Assembly: GCF_018991925.1 (NCBI RefSeq)
Contig: NW_024732415.1
Span: 1,233,709-1,297,708, forward strand
Length of the DNA: 64,000 nucleotides
Reading direction: 5' to 3'
Origin: Homarus americanus
Lineage: Eukaryota > Arthropoda > Malacostraca > Decapoda > Nephropidae
Part shown: positions 1 through 12,393 of the stretch, one piece after another
How the letters are laid out: every line of letters starts with the position of its first letter
Numbering within the stretch: position 1 is the stretch's first letter
Made by a program: the position numbers and the translations under genes
The notes under the pieces: model-generated
Databases searched by the model: none
Told to the model about the DNA's origin: nothing
Seen by the model: the letters and a program-made list of their open reading frames with translations, nothing else

Positions 1-720
1 CATATAGTCCGTTAAAGAGAGGTTTCGGGTAACCAGGTATAAGGGACTAGTCACGGAGGAGTAAAAGGTCATTAACTAGGACAATCAGAGGTCAACCGCG
101 GGTCATTTCAGAGGTCAACTTCCTACCTCCCTTCACCCTGAGGTTAAATCGTTCTCTCTCAATTTTCATCTTTTCTCTTTTGTTCTTCCTTCCCTCTCTC
201 CTTTCTCTCTTCCTCCTCATTTCTTCCTTCTCTTATCTCCCTCCATCTTTTTCTCTTCTCTATCTCTCTTCTCCTCCACCTTCCCTCCATTTCTCCTCTC
301 TTCCTCCTCCTGTTTCCTCCCTCCTTCCCTCCTCCTCCTGTCTTCTTCCTCCTTCCCTTCTCTCCCTCTTCTTCCTCGTCACGTCTCCAGCCCCCAGGAA
401 GGATCTCTTAAGCTAACACGAGACACCACCTTTCTCCTCTCTCCTTCCAACATCGAGTCCTCTCCCTTACCTCTATGCCCACCTCCTCCTTCCCTTCTTC
501 CTCCTCCTTCTTCCCTTCCCTATCTCACCACGAACTGACACATGAGACGTAACTCAATTAGAGATAAACCGACATACCGACAACCCGATATGCCGACAGC
601 TCTCAAAATACACCATACCGACAGCCCGACAGCTCTCAGATACGCCGTCACATAAGCAAACAGACATATTGGTCCACAGATAACATGCCAAATGACAGCC
701 ACAGACAGTCAATTAGATAA
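1..720. other. Pyrimidine-rich tract and unique sequence, no gene
   Basis: Positions about 135-530 are almost pure C/T on the plus strand (degenerate CTT/CCT repeats), so the open frames there are low-complexity artefacts. Several AGGTCA half-sites lie at about 65-115. The rest (530-720) contains short degenerate repeats of a CCGACA type. No splice-supported coding sequence is visible. Confidence 0.6.
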
Positions 721-1640
721 CCGTAACTTATAATTAATAATATATACAATCTGTCATGAGAGGTAGTGGCAGTTTCGTCTGGCGTTCGTCTGCCACTGGC
801 TAATGAGCAAATTGGAACGGTTCATATTCAAAATTATTCTCCAATTTATTATTAAAATTTTCTATAATGACGTACAATAAATAATTTCATTTTTATCATC
901 TGTACCGAAGTCTTCATTCATTCATTCCTCTTACAGTCTATTTTTCAGGTTCTCTAATAGTTTCCAGTATTAATAGGGAACCAGTATTAATGGGTCCTAG
1001 TCCTAATAGGTTTTAATAGACCCCCAATTCTAATAGATTCTTATCCTATTAGATTGGGGAGGAGAGGAGGGGGGTTGATGACCTTGATTTGACCTGGAAG
1101 TGCCTGGGTGTTGTGATTGGATGGTATCGTCTGTAGGGATGAGGGACAGTTCGCTCATCATTAACAACACCACCAACTTGACGTGTGATATATACAGTAA
1201 ATACCACAAGAGGATGATGATGTGTTTATCAGGGGGCCACTGTATCGACGGGACCAAGTGGCGCTGAGAGAGGGAGAGACAGACAGAGAGAGAGAGACAG
1301 AGAGAGACAGAGAGAGAGATACACACACATATATATATATCCAGAGCTATTTTAACTTTTATTTCTCTGGCTTTTATTTACTTTATATTTCATCATCTGT
1401 TCTTGACCCGAGTGGCCCAAGAGATGTAAGTTGTGGGGAGAGTCTCGTTCTATCTCCCCAGAAGGAAGCCCTGGGATCTTTTTGGCCCAAGGGAAAGTGG
1501 AGTTGGGGTGGGGAGCTCTAAGTTTGGGGGAGAGGGAGGGAGGGGGGTAAGATGGGTGGAGAGGATGGGGGTGGGAATGGGGGAAGTAGGGGTAGGTTGA
1601 CCCTTCCACTACAATGTGATTCTTAGTATGCGACTTTCGT
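720..1640. other. Non-coding stretch with degenerate TAATAG repeats and a GA/GACA microsatellite
   Basis: Positions 950-1060 hold loosely repeated TAATAG/TATTAATGGG units. Positions 1264-1345 hold a GA/GACA/CA/TA compound microsatellite. Positions 1500-1600 are G-rich. I see no coding or RNA gene. Confidence 0.55.
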
Positions 1641-2010
1641 TATGGAATACTCACCCCATGATTCTCCTGTCTCCCTTACTTCACCCCCACGACCCTCCTT
1701 CTCCCCACGACCTCCTCCTCCTCTCACCCCACGACCCTCCCCTCCTCCTTCACCCCACGACCCTCCCTCCTCCTTCATCCCCCACGACCTCCTCCTCTCT
1801 CCTTCACCCCACGACCCCCTCCTCTCCTTCAACCTCACGACCTCCCTTCACCCACGACCTCACACGACCTCCTCCTCTCTTCACCCACGACCTCCTCACC
1901 ACACGACCTCCTCCTTTCACCACGACCCTCCCCTCCCACCTCTCCTCTCTTCACCCCACGACTCTCCCTCACCACACGACCCCTCACCTTCACCCCCCCC
2001 ATCAAATCAC
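1640..2010 (+). repeat. Degenerate C-rich minisatellite (CCCCACGACCTCC-type)
   Basis: The phrase CACGACC(T)CC recurs about 15 times at irregular 15-25 base spacing. This generates Pro/His/Ser-rich frames on plus and Arg/Gly/Glu-rich frames on minus that should not be read as proteins. Confidence 0.75.
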
Positions 2011-2587
2011 CACCATCACACAACAAACACCTGCCATTAATGAACCCAATTCACCTGTCTATAAACTCTATTTACCCAACGCAATAAATTATGCTTTTAA
2101 TTAATTTTCTCTCATCTCGTTTATGACCGCCAAAACCTAACCTAACCTTAACCCCATTGACTGAAGCGAGGAATAAAAACATGAAATATCTGTCTGTCTG
2201 TCTGTCTGTCTAGGTAGGGTTAAGACCAAGACGCCATAATTCTTTTATAGCGAAGATTCAAAAGGACTTGTTGATTATTATTATTATTATTATTCACTTT
2301 ATTTCATACTGACGTCATGAAATGTATGACGTCACATCCGCTACTCTTAAGACGTTAACAAAACACTGTCTGGAGAAGCTGCAAGAGCCACTGTGACGCA
2401 ACACCTGTCTTCCTGTACACCTGAGAGAGAGAGAGAGGGTAGGTAGGTAGGTAGGTAGGTAGGTAGGTAGGTAGGTAGGTAGGTAGGTAGGTAGGTAGGA
2501 ACAACAATTGTAGGTTTCCTCACAACAACAGGTGTTCAGCTTTTAATTAGCTCTCAGTGCCAGGTGGGGAATCCCCGTCTCTGTGAT

Positions 2588-2634
<47 letters not shown>

Positions 2635-3240
2635 ACTTCCGGGGTAATTTTACTTCTGTAACTATGTAAACTGTAACGCTGATTCTGACTGTAACATGAA
2701 TTGGGACTTTGTAATTGGGCCTAAAATTTGCAACTGTATTTTTAACTGTAATTTTGATCGTGAATGTAACTTTGTGACTGTAACGTCGATTATACCTCTT
2801 AAATTTGTAACTGTAATTTTGTGACTGTAACTCTTGACTGAGACTGTGAAGGGGATAGAGTGAAGGTCAGGTAGAGAAGGAAGAAGATGAAGAAGAAGAA
2901 GGAGGAAGAAGGAGGGTGAGGAGGAAGAAGAAGGAGAGAGAGAAGAGAAGGAGGAAGAACAAGAAGGAGGAGGAGAAGGAAGACATATTTACCCCCTATA
3001 TTATCAGTAGCATTAATTTCACATCATGAGTAGTTTATAAATTTTGGTTCTAGCTTAATTAAGAAGTAGGAATGATTGACGCACACACACACACACACAC
3101 ACACATTTAAATAAACTAAATATAGAAAGTAATTAATAACTGAATATAAATGCATTGCAGGAAACAGAAAACAACACGATAGAAGATGGAACGTCAATCA
3201 CCAAAACAATACTGGAAGGAATCTCGACTCTCGGTAAACA
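2010..3240. other. Intergenic sequence with several microsatellites
   Basis: It contains a TCTG run near 2190-2210, ATT near 2275-2295, a GTAG tetranucleotide array at about 2437-2500, GA at about 2590-2630, CA at about 3082-3104, and degenerate CTGTAACT-type repeats at 2650-2840. A purine-rich block lies at 2870-2985. Two palindromic TGACGTCA (CRE) sites lie at 2310 and 2327. No gene is visible. Confidence 0.6.
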
Positions 3241-3570
3241 TTTTCGGTGACTTTGACCTTGACCTTTGACCTAATTTGACTAAACCTGACCTGTTTTTAA
3301 CTAACAACTTACTCAACAACCTGTGCAAATTTCGTATAGATCAGATCATAATTATGGAAGCTGGGGTGATACCTAAAAAATCGGAAAGAAATAACACTTA
3401 AAACTTTTTCGGAAACTTTGACTGTATTTTTAGACCGAATTAGTTCAAAGTTCATCAGTGTATAGTTGCTACTTTGTCTGATATACTGTGAAAGTTTGGT
3501 AAAGATCGGTTCATAATTGTAGATGTCAGAGGGAAACGAATTAATGAGGTGAACATATTACTGAAAGAGC
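3240..3570 (+). repeat. Dispersed invertebrate-type repeat, two diverged tandem monomers
   Basis: Two roughly 170-180 bp monomers share a TTTTTCGG...ACTTTGAC start and a core like AAGTTTGGTAAAGATCGG followed by TTCATAATT. The first monomer begins with TGACCTTGACCTTTGACCT, which contains a DR1 nuclear-receptor type repeat. Repeats of this wording are common in invertebrate genomes; that comes from general knowledge and was not searched. Confidence 0.5.
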
Positions 3571-3669
3571 CAAGAGCCAATTTGGCGAATCTCGAGTTCG
3601 ACAAGTTATGATTAGGTTGGTTATGAAGGCTAACTTAAGACGGAAAGATGGAGAGAGGAAAGGGAAGAG

Positions 3670-4020
3670 GAAAGGGTGTTAAAGAGGGGAGTGGTGGTAG
3701 GTGGTGGCGATAGGTGATGGTAGTAGTGGTATGTGATAGAGGTAGATAATGATGGTGGTAGGTGGTATGATAGGTGATAGTAGTAGTGGTGGTGGTGGTG
3801 GTAGTTGTGGTGGTTTGTGATGATGATGATGATGGTAGTAGTAGTAGTGGTAGGTGATAGGGGTAGATAATGATGGTGGTAGGTGATGCCGATAGGTGAT
3901 GGTAGTAGTGGTGGTGGTGGTAGTTGTGGTGGTTTGTGATGATGATGATGATGGTAGTAGTAGTGGTAGGTGATAGGGGTAGATAATGATGGTGGTAGGT
4001 GATAGTAATGGTGGAGACTG
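3670..4020 (+). repeat. GGT/AGT/GAT compound repeat with a higher-order unit of about 120 bp
   Basis: Runs of GGTGGT, AGTAGT and GATGAT are arranged in the same order twice (about 3775-3895 and 3900-4010), including a shared GGTAGTTGTGGTGGTTTGTG core. This is a duplicated compound microsatellite. The Thr/Pro/Tyr-rich minus frame is an artefact. Confidence 0.7.
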
Positions 4021-4726
4021 GGGGTATGGAGGCTGAAGGGGAGGTTGGAGGCTGGAGATGGAGGTTGGAGGGAAAGGTTGGAGGCTAGAAGGGGAGTTCA
4101 AGAAAGCCTACCACTTGTGAAGGTTCGAGTAAGATGACACCACGGGGCGAAGAGTCAACATAGATGAAAGCTCTGTGAAGAATGATCTCTCACCTTCATC
4201 AGAGAGTTACAAACACCAAATTAATTCTCAACAAGCAGGTCTAGTCATGAAAGAATACAAAAAATCCCAATTACTCCCCAGGCGAGTTCATTAATCAACT
4301 GTATTACCCTTACCACTCTCATGTAGTCCTGAAGACACGCGCAGAGGGAGAGGGAGAGAGGGAGGGAGGGAGGGAGAGGGAAAGAGAGGGAAGAGATATG
4401 GAGACTTACCCACCTTCTTAAATTAAATTCCTACTGTTGAACCCTTAAGAAAGTTCATCTCTCTGGTTATACATGTAGTCCAGGGGGTCAAAGGTCACTT
4501 GGGAGTACTGGAATGGGACTGAGGGGGCTGGGGGTACTTAAAGGGACTGAGGGGGGTTGAGGGGGTTGAGGGGGCTGGGGGACTGAGGAGGATGGGAGAC
4601 TTTTAATTAAGTTTATATCTCCATATTTCCAGATTAAATTCTCATGTGATAATTTTTTCATATCAAGGTTGTATTGTGATTGTAGATGAGATACTGGTGT
4701 TAGTGTGGTGCTGACTGGCCACATCA

Positions 4727-4773
<47 letters not shown>

Positions 4774-4875
4774 AATATCCTTTACCCACACACTACCAAC
4801 TATTCCAATAAAGTTTTCATCTTTACAAAAAGTTTACCTGAACTCAACCATTGAATTGACAGCTTCCCCAGAACC

Positions 4876-4939
<64 letters not shown>

Positions 4940-5640
4940 GTGTGTGTTTAGTTCCATTAGCCTCATCTATGTTATAAACTGATATACACAGACTATAACA
5001 CACTCACTCATATATACACAGCATCATTACGATAGCTCATACTCTGTAATAAACCACACTACCTATATACACAGAATTACAATACCCCCAAACACTATCA
5101 TACTACCACAGGACGTATAGATATCAGCTAAGGTTCCTATATCAACTTATTTCATCTATAGGAGCAAAATACCCCCACCACTTTCCTCAAAAAAATACAA
5201 AATCTAAATTCCTACTTTTATAAATTCATCAACTATAACATTGAAACCGCGAAAGCTAGATACCAAAATTGAACTGAACCTTTATTAACAAACACGAAAC
5301 ATCATCTAAAAGTTTGAGGAAAATCGATTAAAATAAACTCAAGTTATCACGTGGACAACACCCCTTGAGAGACAGGTAAACGAGGGACAACAACAGATCC
5401 CAATATGTCCGTACATAATGATGGCATATAAAATAAGAAATCTTATAATGCCTTAAGAGTCACTGATTGCCATAGGGAATATATAATTACCTATAACATA
5501 ATAAGGTTTCAACAATAAAGAGCAGGATATTTACCTATTAGTAATATACAGGTAATATTCCATTCTTTGCACATGGGGGAAAAACAGGTGATTATTTGGT
5601 ATTATTTTTTTTTTTACCTGTTCATGTTCATATTTCCTTC
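4020..5640. other. Intergenic with microsatellites
   Basis: Holds GA/GGGA at 4340-4400, a G-rich GGGGGTTGAGG repeat at 4510-4590, a CA array at about 4731-4773 and an AAT array at about 4877-4937. The rest is AT-rich unique sequence with no open frame of coding character. Confidence 0.6.
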
Positions 5641-5775
5641 GGCTTTTAAAGGGTTTGGTTAGGTTAGAGTTTGGTTAGGTTTGGTTAGGTTATATATTGA
5701 TACATTAAGATTGGTTAGGTTAGGTTAGGTTAGGTTAGGTTATATATTATTATGTTAAGATTGGTTTGCTTTGGT
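5640..5775 (+). repeat. Interstitial TTAGG-like array
   Basis: GGTTAGGTTAGGTT runs interrupted by TTTGGTTA variants. TTAGG is the arthropod telomere unit; here it is a short degenerate internal array. Confidence 0.8.
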
Positions 5776-5804
5776 TAGATTATACAATATGTCTGTTGCT
5801 TATG

Positions 5805-5861
5805 TAGGAGTAGTTGTGGTAGTAGTAGAAGTAGTAGTAGAAGTAGTAGAAGAAGTAGTAA

Positions 5862-5936
<75 letters not shown>

Positions 5937-6015
5937 CAGTAGCAGTAGTAAAAACTATATAAGTGTACATAACAAAAACACATAAGCTTCTAAGATCAAA
6001 GACTAACCCTGATGG

Positions 6016-6104
<89 letters not shown>

Positions 6105-6105
6105 A
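5805..6105 (+). repeat. AGT trinucleotide array followed by a GT dinucleotide array
   Basis: AGT repeats at about 5806-5950 and an 80-plus base TG array at about 6018-6101. They generate poly-Val, poly-Tyr and poly-His-Thr frames that are not genes. Confidence 0.9.
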
Positions 6106-6581
6106 AGAAGAATCGTTCATAAAACAAAATTATAACGTGGACAACAGACGATAAAAAACACATAACAGACATTCTATCAGACGAGAGGAAATAATCTGAA
6201 GGCATAGAGAAATGGTAAAGAGTCAAGTGTTAGGTATGGTGGAGCCAGATATTCACGTCATCACAAGGTTACAAGCGTATGTATGTACTGTTGCTTGCGT
6301 TTACACCTGGTACAGTGGCCGGTGTGTTATGTGGGATGTGGCAACTCTGTCAAGGAATGTTTATCTAGCAGCTTTAGTCTGGCTCCTATTACAAGGTTCC
6401 TTCGGGCCATTCAGGAGTTTAATATGATGTAAACAAACACAGAGTTGCCACATCTCACAAAATGCACCAGTCACTGTACGTATAAGTGCAGGCGAGTGTA
6501 CTTCTGCGATGACGAGGGTGATGACACTCGCCAGGGATTTGAACTGACATAACTCACACTCCTTCAAAGTACCTGACTGAC

Positions 6582-6817
6582 CTGGCGGGGAGGACGGAGG
6601 CGGTGAGATCCTTCAGCCTGGTGAGGGAGTGGTGACGGGTCCTATCGCAGAGATGAGGGAGGCCAGAGGGCGGGGTATGAGAGCCGGGCCGGAATCCCTG
6701 AACTACCGACTCCCCGTTGAAGATGTACTTAAGGGAGTGATGGCGGCGTATGGGTTCCCGTGATAACTTTAGATAAGCCGAGATAGGCGACAGACGCTCA
6801 GTGGGGGAATCCTCCAT
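6582..6817 (-). CDS. Probable 5' coding exon of an unidentified host gene
   Basis: Reading the minus strand, an ATG at 6817 in a good context (A at -3, G at +4) opens a 78-codon frame that ends in CAG followed by a GTCAGT donor at 6581. The residues (MEDSPTERLSP... to ...TASVLPAR) are compositionally normal, unlike the surrounding microsatellite frames, and third codon positions are mostly G or C. The exon carries two RHHSL tetrapeptide-plus motifs (about residues 27-31 and 66-70) in basic context, which could be kinase or 14-3-3 targets. The frame stays open upstream to about 6883 without another ATG. The next exon should lie at lower coordinates but I could not identify it. I do not recognise the family. 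The exon call is an inference from frame, start context and donor. Confidence 0.5.
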
Positions 6818-7850
6818 AGTCGAGGCGGTGGAATGGAGTGGTACTTGAGGATAAGAACTGAGTGGGGGGTATAAGTCAGGCACTCACGTGGTCCATATCA
6901 CAGTGAGAATAACTTGGGTTTTCACTGAGTCATCATACGTGTTCAACATTTAATTTAAGCCCTGAACCTTCAACAAAGATCTTACACAAATACACAATAT
7001 CCGTCAGTGAAAACAGGACAAATGTGTAAGTCTTCAGTCACTTGTATAACTACCACACGGAAGTTATTGTCTCTTGAGTATATTTAAAACACCGGGAACA
7101 TTACGAGCACATGTGTCAAGCTCTCAGTGTTTACTACACCCAGCGACAGCCACGACCCAGCAGGAGCCACGACACCCAGCAGGAGCCACCCCAGCAGGAG
7201 CCACGACACTCACGACACTACCGCATTCATCAACATCAGCCGCAAGTGGGAAGGATAAACGCGGATCCTGACCACCATGGAATGAGACAAGAGCTTGAGT
7301 GGTGAAAAAAACGTCTCGGACACAAGCCCTTGAGACTGACTGAGAGGAAGAGAAAGAGAAGAGAGAGAGAGAGGTTTCGATATTAGCTGAGAATACGCAT
7401 CAAGTCTATCTCAAACATTTATAAATCTCTTTTTCAATTGTTCATGCCATACACGTGTCTTGGTCCAATTAATAATAGAGTTACAGGTGATAAATTAACA
7501 TCGTCACCAAAAAGACCCACTGACGAGGAAGTTAACCAACATTGACCTCAAAACCCCTAACAACTTTACCTCCCTATGTCCTTCCTGCTCATTCTAACTC
7601 AATAATCTTGTCCTTTCCGTCCCCTTGGCCTCCTTCATCGCCGTCACCGTTCTTACAGATAAAGTGTAATAGTTTCTCTCCCCCTGGCGGGTTGTTCTGG
7701 GTCTTGGGTCTCGTCTCTCTTACTCAACACAAACGGGAATGTGAAAAAAGAAATTCCCTCATAGTCTCCACCTTTTCCTGTCACTAGTGCAGGTTTTTAC
7801 CACGTCAGCCAAGTGGGGAAGGGGTTTTATGGTAAAAGGTGGTGACGTGT
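6818..7850. other. Upstream flank of the minus-strand exon; a 17-bp repeat near 7150-7215
   Basis: An E-box CACGTG lies near 6889. Three copies of a CCAGCAGGAGCCACGAC unit lie at about 7155-7210. Short GA runs occur at about 7350-7370. No recognisable gene is present. The stretch 6820-7000 could include the 5' UTR or promoter of the exon at 6582-6817. Confidence 0.4.
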
Positions 7851-8420
7851 GGGACCTGGGGGCGTGTCTAGCTGTTAGGGTACCCGGGAGCGTGGCTAGA
7901 AGGTGTCGGGTTAACTAGGGGCGTGGCTAAGAACGACCTAGAGGCGTGGTAGGCGTGGAGTGTGAGTCACATTATTTATCAAGCTTTCGAGAATGTACTT
8001 TAGGCGTAGCAGATGATAGTGTCTCGCGGGGCCTGGCGAAGGGTAGTGTCTCGCGGGGCCAGGCGAAGGGTAGTGTCTCGGGGGGTCTGGCGGGGCGTGG
8101 GTGTCTCCTGGGGACTGGGGTGTCTCGCGGGGACTGGGGTGTCTCGCGGGGGCTGGGGTGTATTGCGGGGCCCGGCGGGGCGTGGGTTGTCTCGCTGGGC
8201 CTGGCAGGGCGTGGAGTGTCTAACGGGGCCTGGCGGGGCGCGGCGTACTGTGCTCGACGCTGTCTAGAGATAAACTAACCTGTTGGCTACCTGGCTGCGG
8301 CGCCACTGTCCTACACTCTGGCCACGCTGCCCGCCACGCCGCCACCACCTGACGCTGCCGCCACAATGTGACGTCTCCACCACACTGTGACGTCTCCAAC
8401 CAAACTGTGACGTCACCTCC
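7850..8420 (+). repeat. GC-rich minisatellite and GC-rich island
   Basis: From 7858 to 7955 a GGGGCGTGGCT-type element recurs about five times. From 8025 to 8245 a 30-bp unit of the form GTGTCTCGCGGGGCCTGGCG recurs about nine times with many GGGG runs. Positions 8290-8420 are CpG-rich and include repeated TGTGACGTC phrases, one of them a full TGACGTCA at 8408. The open frames here are repeat artefacts. A CpG-rich promoter is possible but unproven. Confidence 0.6.
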
Positions 8421-8871
8421 ACCGTAACACAATACCACCATAACATTTGCATCAGGCAAAGGATGACGTTGGCATTCTTGTACACAGTCACACTCGTTAG
8501 CATCAGTTCTGGACACTTGGCGGAAGAATACAAGCTTGTTGTCTTTGTCTATATTATATTCCTACGATAGATTCACCATTTTTGTGGCCAAGCTATTTGC
8601 TGATGAGAAAAGACTCGGGTTGGGTCGATGAGAAGAAGAAGTTTGGCGATGCTGAATGAGTAGGAGAGGGTGAGGGTGTGGTACGGTATACAGAGGAGGA
8701 GGAGGAGGACAGGGAATAGGAGGAGAAAGAAAGAAAGAGAAAAAGGAGGAGGGGGAAGAGAAGAGGAGGAGGAGGAAGAAGAGAAGAGGAGGAGGACGTC
8801 TTTATCATGTACGCTTTGGCCAGTTTGATCTTAAAAGCTCTTCCAGTAAATCTCTCCTGCACCATACAGGG

Positions 8872-8945
<74 letters not shown>

Positions 8946-9335
8946 CATCTAGCGTGTTAGTCAACATTATCAACATGAGTCAGGTAAGAGAGGAGCAGCA
9001 GGTGGCAGCAGGCAGGTAACCTCCTCCCCCGTCCCTCACTCCCCCTCTTGCCTCCACCCCCCCCAGCCTAGGTACTCTCTTACAGCTGGTGCAACAGGTA
9101 GCCTCTCTCCTCCCCCTCACCTCCTTTATACTCCCCCTTTCCTCCCCCTCAACTTATCCATGAATATTCTCCTTCCTCTCATGCTTGTATTCTTCTCCCC
9201 CCCCTTCCTTACGTCCTCTCTCCTGTCTGTCATTCAACACAATATTTTTCTGCTGTCAAGATTCATATATCCTCACATAACTCAATTTTTTTTATTATTA
9301 TTAAATTTCAAGGTAAATCTTTTTTTTGCCAAATG

Positions 9336-9419
<84 letters not shown>

Positions 9420-10500
9420 GTTCACAATATATCCGGGTTGAGTCACATCATTCAGTTATTGAGGATAACTTAAATCACTCGATAAAGAATTAATTCGCCG
9501 TTGGTCAGCCATCATAGAAAACCAACATCTCGCGGTATCATAAACGGAAGAAAATGGACCTTCGAACACTAACTCATTTAAATATGTCCTATCGCTCGAA
9601 TGTTGACTAATAACGATAGATCTTACGTTAATGTTATCATAAGACACGATACCTATTAGAGTGATATCATATGAGATGAGACGATAACAGGTGCGATATA
9701 TCTCGATAACTTAACGAGACGCTAGTAAGACCTGCCAGCTTTCACCTACCTTCCCTCCATCTCTGCACCCTTCAAGACTCCATGCTGTATGGTTAATATC
9801 TTCATTGTGTTCGTCTGAGGGAAGAGGGTGACAGGAAGAAGGAAGGGAAGGGGAGAGGAGGGTGAGAAGGGGTAGGGATGGTTGGAAGGGAAGAGAAAGG
9901 AAGGGGGTAGAGAGGAAAAGGAAAAGTGGAAGAGTGAGGAAAAATGACACCGTTGCCATAAGTTAGTTGCCAAGAATAACATAAAAAACATATCTGGCAA
10001 CTCAAGCTAAACACCCGAGAGAAAGAAAGAAAAAGAAAGAAAGAAAAGAAAAGAAAAATAACTTAAGTCCTTCAGCTTTCAAGTTTCTCGCATAAACACA
10101 ATAATGACGTCAACAAAATACTCACGAAATGCGCACCAAAAGTTTGTTATTGTCGATCAGCTTTTTGGATAACTATTAATCCGTGTCAATTGCTTTGTTA
10201 TGGATGGATATTCTCAGTCTGGTTGTTGTAGCTTCAGTCTGGCTGTTGTTGTTGTTGTAGACTGAGTGTAGGTGCCGTTCTTGCCTTCACCCAGGAGACG
10301 CAAGCTGATGCTCACATGTTTTCCCGCCTTTTGAAATAACATATTTACCTTAAGAAACCGCGTAACTGTCAACAATTTCATTACTCTTTCAATCCTTATA
10401 AAAGACAAATTAACTTAAATTTATTCAAAAATCTTTAAATATTTTTTTCTATCTATGACAACAAAATTTAAGACGCCATTATCATAATTATTTCATCAAG
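8420..10500. other. Intergenic with large microsatellites
   Basis: Purine-rich block 8690-8800, CA array at about 8876-8942, pyrimidine-rich 9020-9230, TA array at about 9340-9414, and purine-rich 9820-9940 and 10020-10060. A CRE palindrome sits at 10105. No gene recognised. Confidence 0.6.
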
Positions 10501-10678
10501 CCACGCGATTGGTTAGATCCATTCATGACGTCACCAAACCCGAGTATCTATTGATGACGTAACAATGAGAGCCGACATGATCCGAGGAGAGCCGAGAGGT
10601 ATGACGTAGTCGATAAGGGATGATAAACATTACATGACTGGTTTAGGTGACATGAGATTACATAATAAAACACAATAA

Positions 10679-10761
<83 letters not shown>

Positions 10762-11880
10762 GTCAGCCTTGTAATGCCTGTCCGTCAGTCAGTCAGTCAG
10801 TTAGTCAGTCACAAGGGACACCAGATAACAGTATCTTACCGATGATATAAGTTATAATTAATGAAGCAAGACATGGGAAGGAGAAGGAAGAGGAGGAGGA
10901 GAAGAGGAGGAGGAGAGAGAGAGAGAGAGATGATGGTTGTGGTGGAAAGTCGAGAGAAAAAGGAGAAAGTAGAAGAAAGAAGAAGAAAGAATGAGGAGGA
11001 AGAGGAAGAAGAGGAGGAGGAGGCGAAGGAAGAGGCGGCGAAGAAGAAGAAGAAGAAGAAGAAGAAAGAAAAGCCACCACCACAGATAAAACATATTAAT
11101 TTAGATAACATCAACACCTGTAATTAAACAACTGGACCTACCTGTCCCACACTCCCTCATTAACTAACTAACTCATTTCTGTAAATTTTATGAGAAAGTT
11201 TTGATACGTAATGTGTATTTAAGTTTGTATGTGTCGTATGTATATATGTATGTGGGGAGTAAACACGTGTATGTATGATTGCGGTATACATAAGTTGTGG
11301 AAATAGGGTCATATTATGTATACACAGTGATTGTATATATTGTTGAGTATATGTATATGTTATCCATCCATACATACATACATACATACATACATACATA
11401 CATACATACATACATACATACATACATAAATGAACTCATGAGGGGAAGAAAGAGAAGAGAGAGAGAGAGAAGAGGAAGGATAAAGGGGAGGAAAAGAGGA
11501 AGAGGAGGAAGAAAAAGGATGGAAGAAGGGAAGAGGAACAAAAAATGGGGGAAGAGGAAAAACGGGAGGAAGAGGTAGAGGGAAAGGTAAGGAAGAAGAG
11601 GGAGAAGAGAAGGAGGAGAGAAAGGGAGAGAAGAGAAGAGGAGAAAGGGAAGGTTAGAAGAGGAGAGGAAAAAGAGAAACAGGGAGAAGGTGAGAGACAT
11701 TAGGAGAAGAGACGGAGAGAAACAGGAGGAAGGGGACAAAAAACAGGACAAAATATAACACAAAACGCTACAGTAAATTGAATCTCTGGCAAAAGACTGG
11801 TGCGTGATTTGGTCTCAGTGGCAAGCGGTGAAGGAAGTGATATGTGCCAGAGTAATTGTCTTCTGGGGTTTAAGGTGTGT

Positions 11881-11935
<55 letters not shown>

Positions 11936-11973
11936 TACCTCTTCAATCTACAAAAAATATTAACAAAGAATAT
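10500..11973. other. Intergenic with ACA/ATA, purine-rich and CATA repeats
   Basis: A CRE (TGACGTCA) at 10526 is followed by two TGACGTA variants to about 10610. ACA then ATA arrays lie at 10680-10760. GA/GAA-rich purine tracts lie at 10865-11075 and 11445-11745. A CATA tetranucleotide array lies at about 11369-11426 and a GA array at about 11884-11932. No gene. Confidence 0.6.
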
Positions 11974-12253
11974 TAACTAAACCTAACAGGACTTGTGTTA
12001 AATTCACCACTCATCAAGTAAACAAAACTCTACGGTCATAGCCACCCATGTTTCACTATGTCGGCACTACTGTAACCTCACCAAATTGATCTATCGTTTA
12101 TACTTTCTGGCAACACCGATGGTAAAATTCATCCCCTGGAAACATATAAAACCATACAAAAAATAACCTTTAATTTAGTTAGGAAAAGTAATTAGTGATA
12201 AAGACAGATTGGAGGAAGGCAATAAATTTCTATGATTCCTCTTGTGGCTGACA

Positions 12254-12285
<32 letters not shown>
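11974..12285 (+). repeat. Left arm of a long imperfect inverted repeat (foldback)
   Basis: This sequence reappears as its reverse complement at 13080-13515. Both arms run in the same order from a TAAACCTAAC-like outer end, through GTGTTAAATTCACCACTC and GCCACCCATGTTTCAC, to ATGATTCCTCTTGTG and a CT/GA microsatellite at the inner end. The arms differ by scattered substitutions and one internal insertion of about 80 bp in the right arm, so they are old enough to have diverged. Confidence 0.85.
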
Positions 12286-12393
12286 GGTGTGTGTGTGTCC
12301 AGGCATAATACAAGCTGCCATAACTCAATGACATCTTCCAGTAATCTGATTAGCTATTGTCAGAAGGCGTCGAGGGTTGATGGAGTCTCACAA

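Noticed and set aside
8951..9020. ATGAGTCAG followed by GTAAGA (tiny first exon?)
   Set aside because: Only three codons and downstream of a CA array; too little to support.
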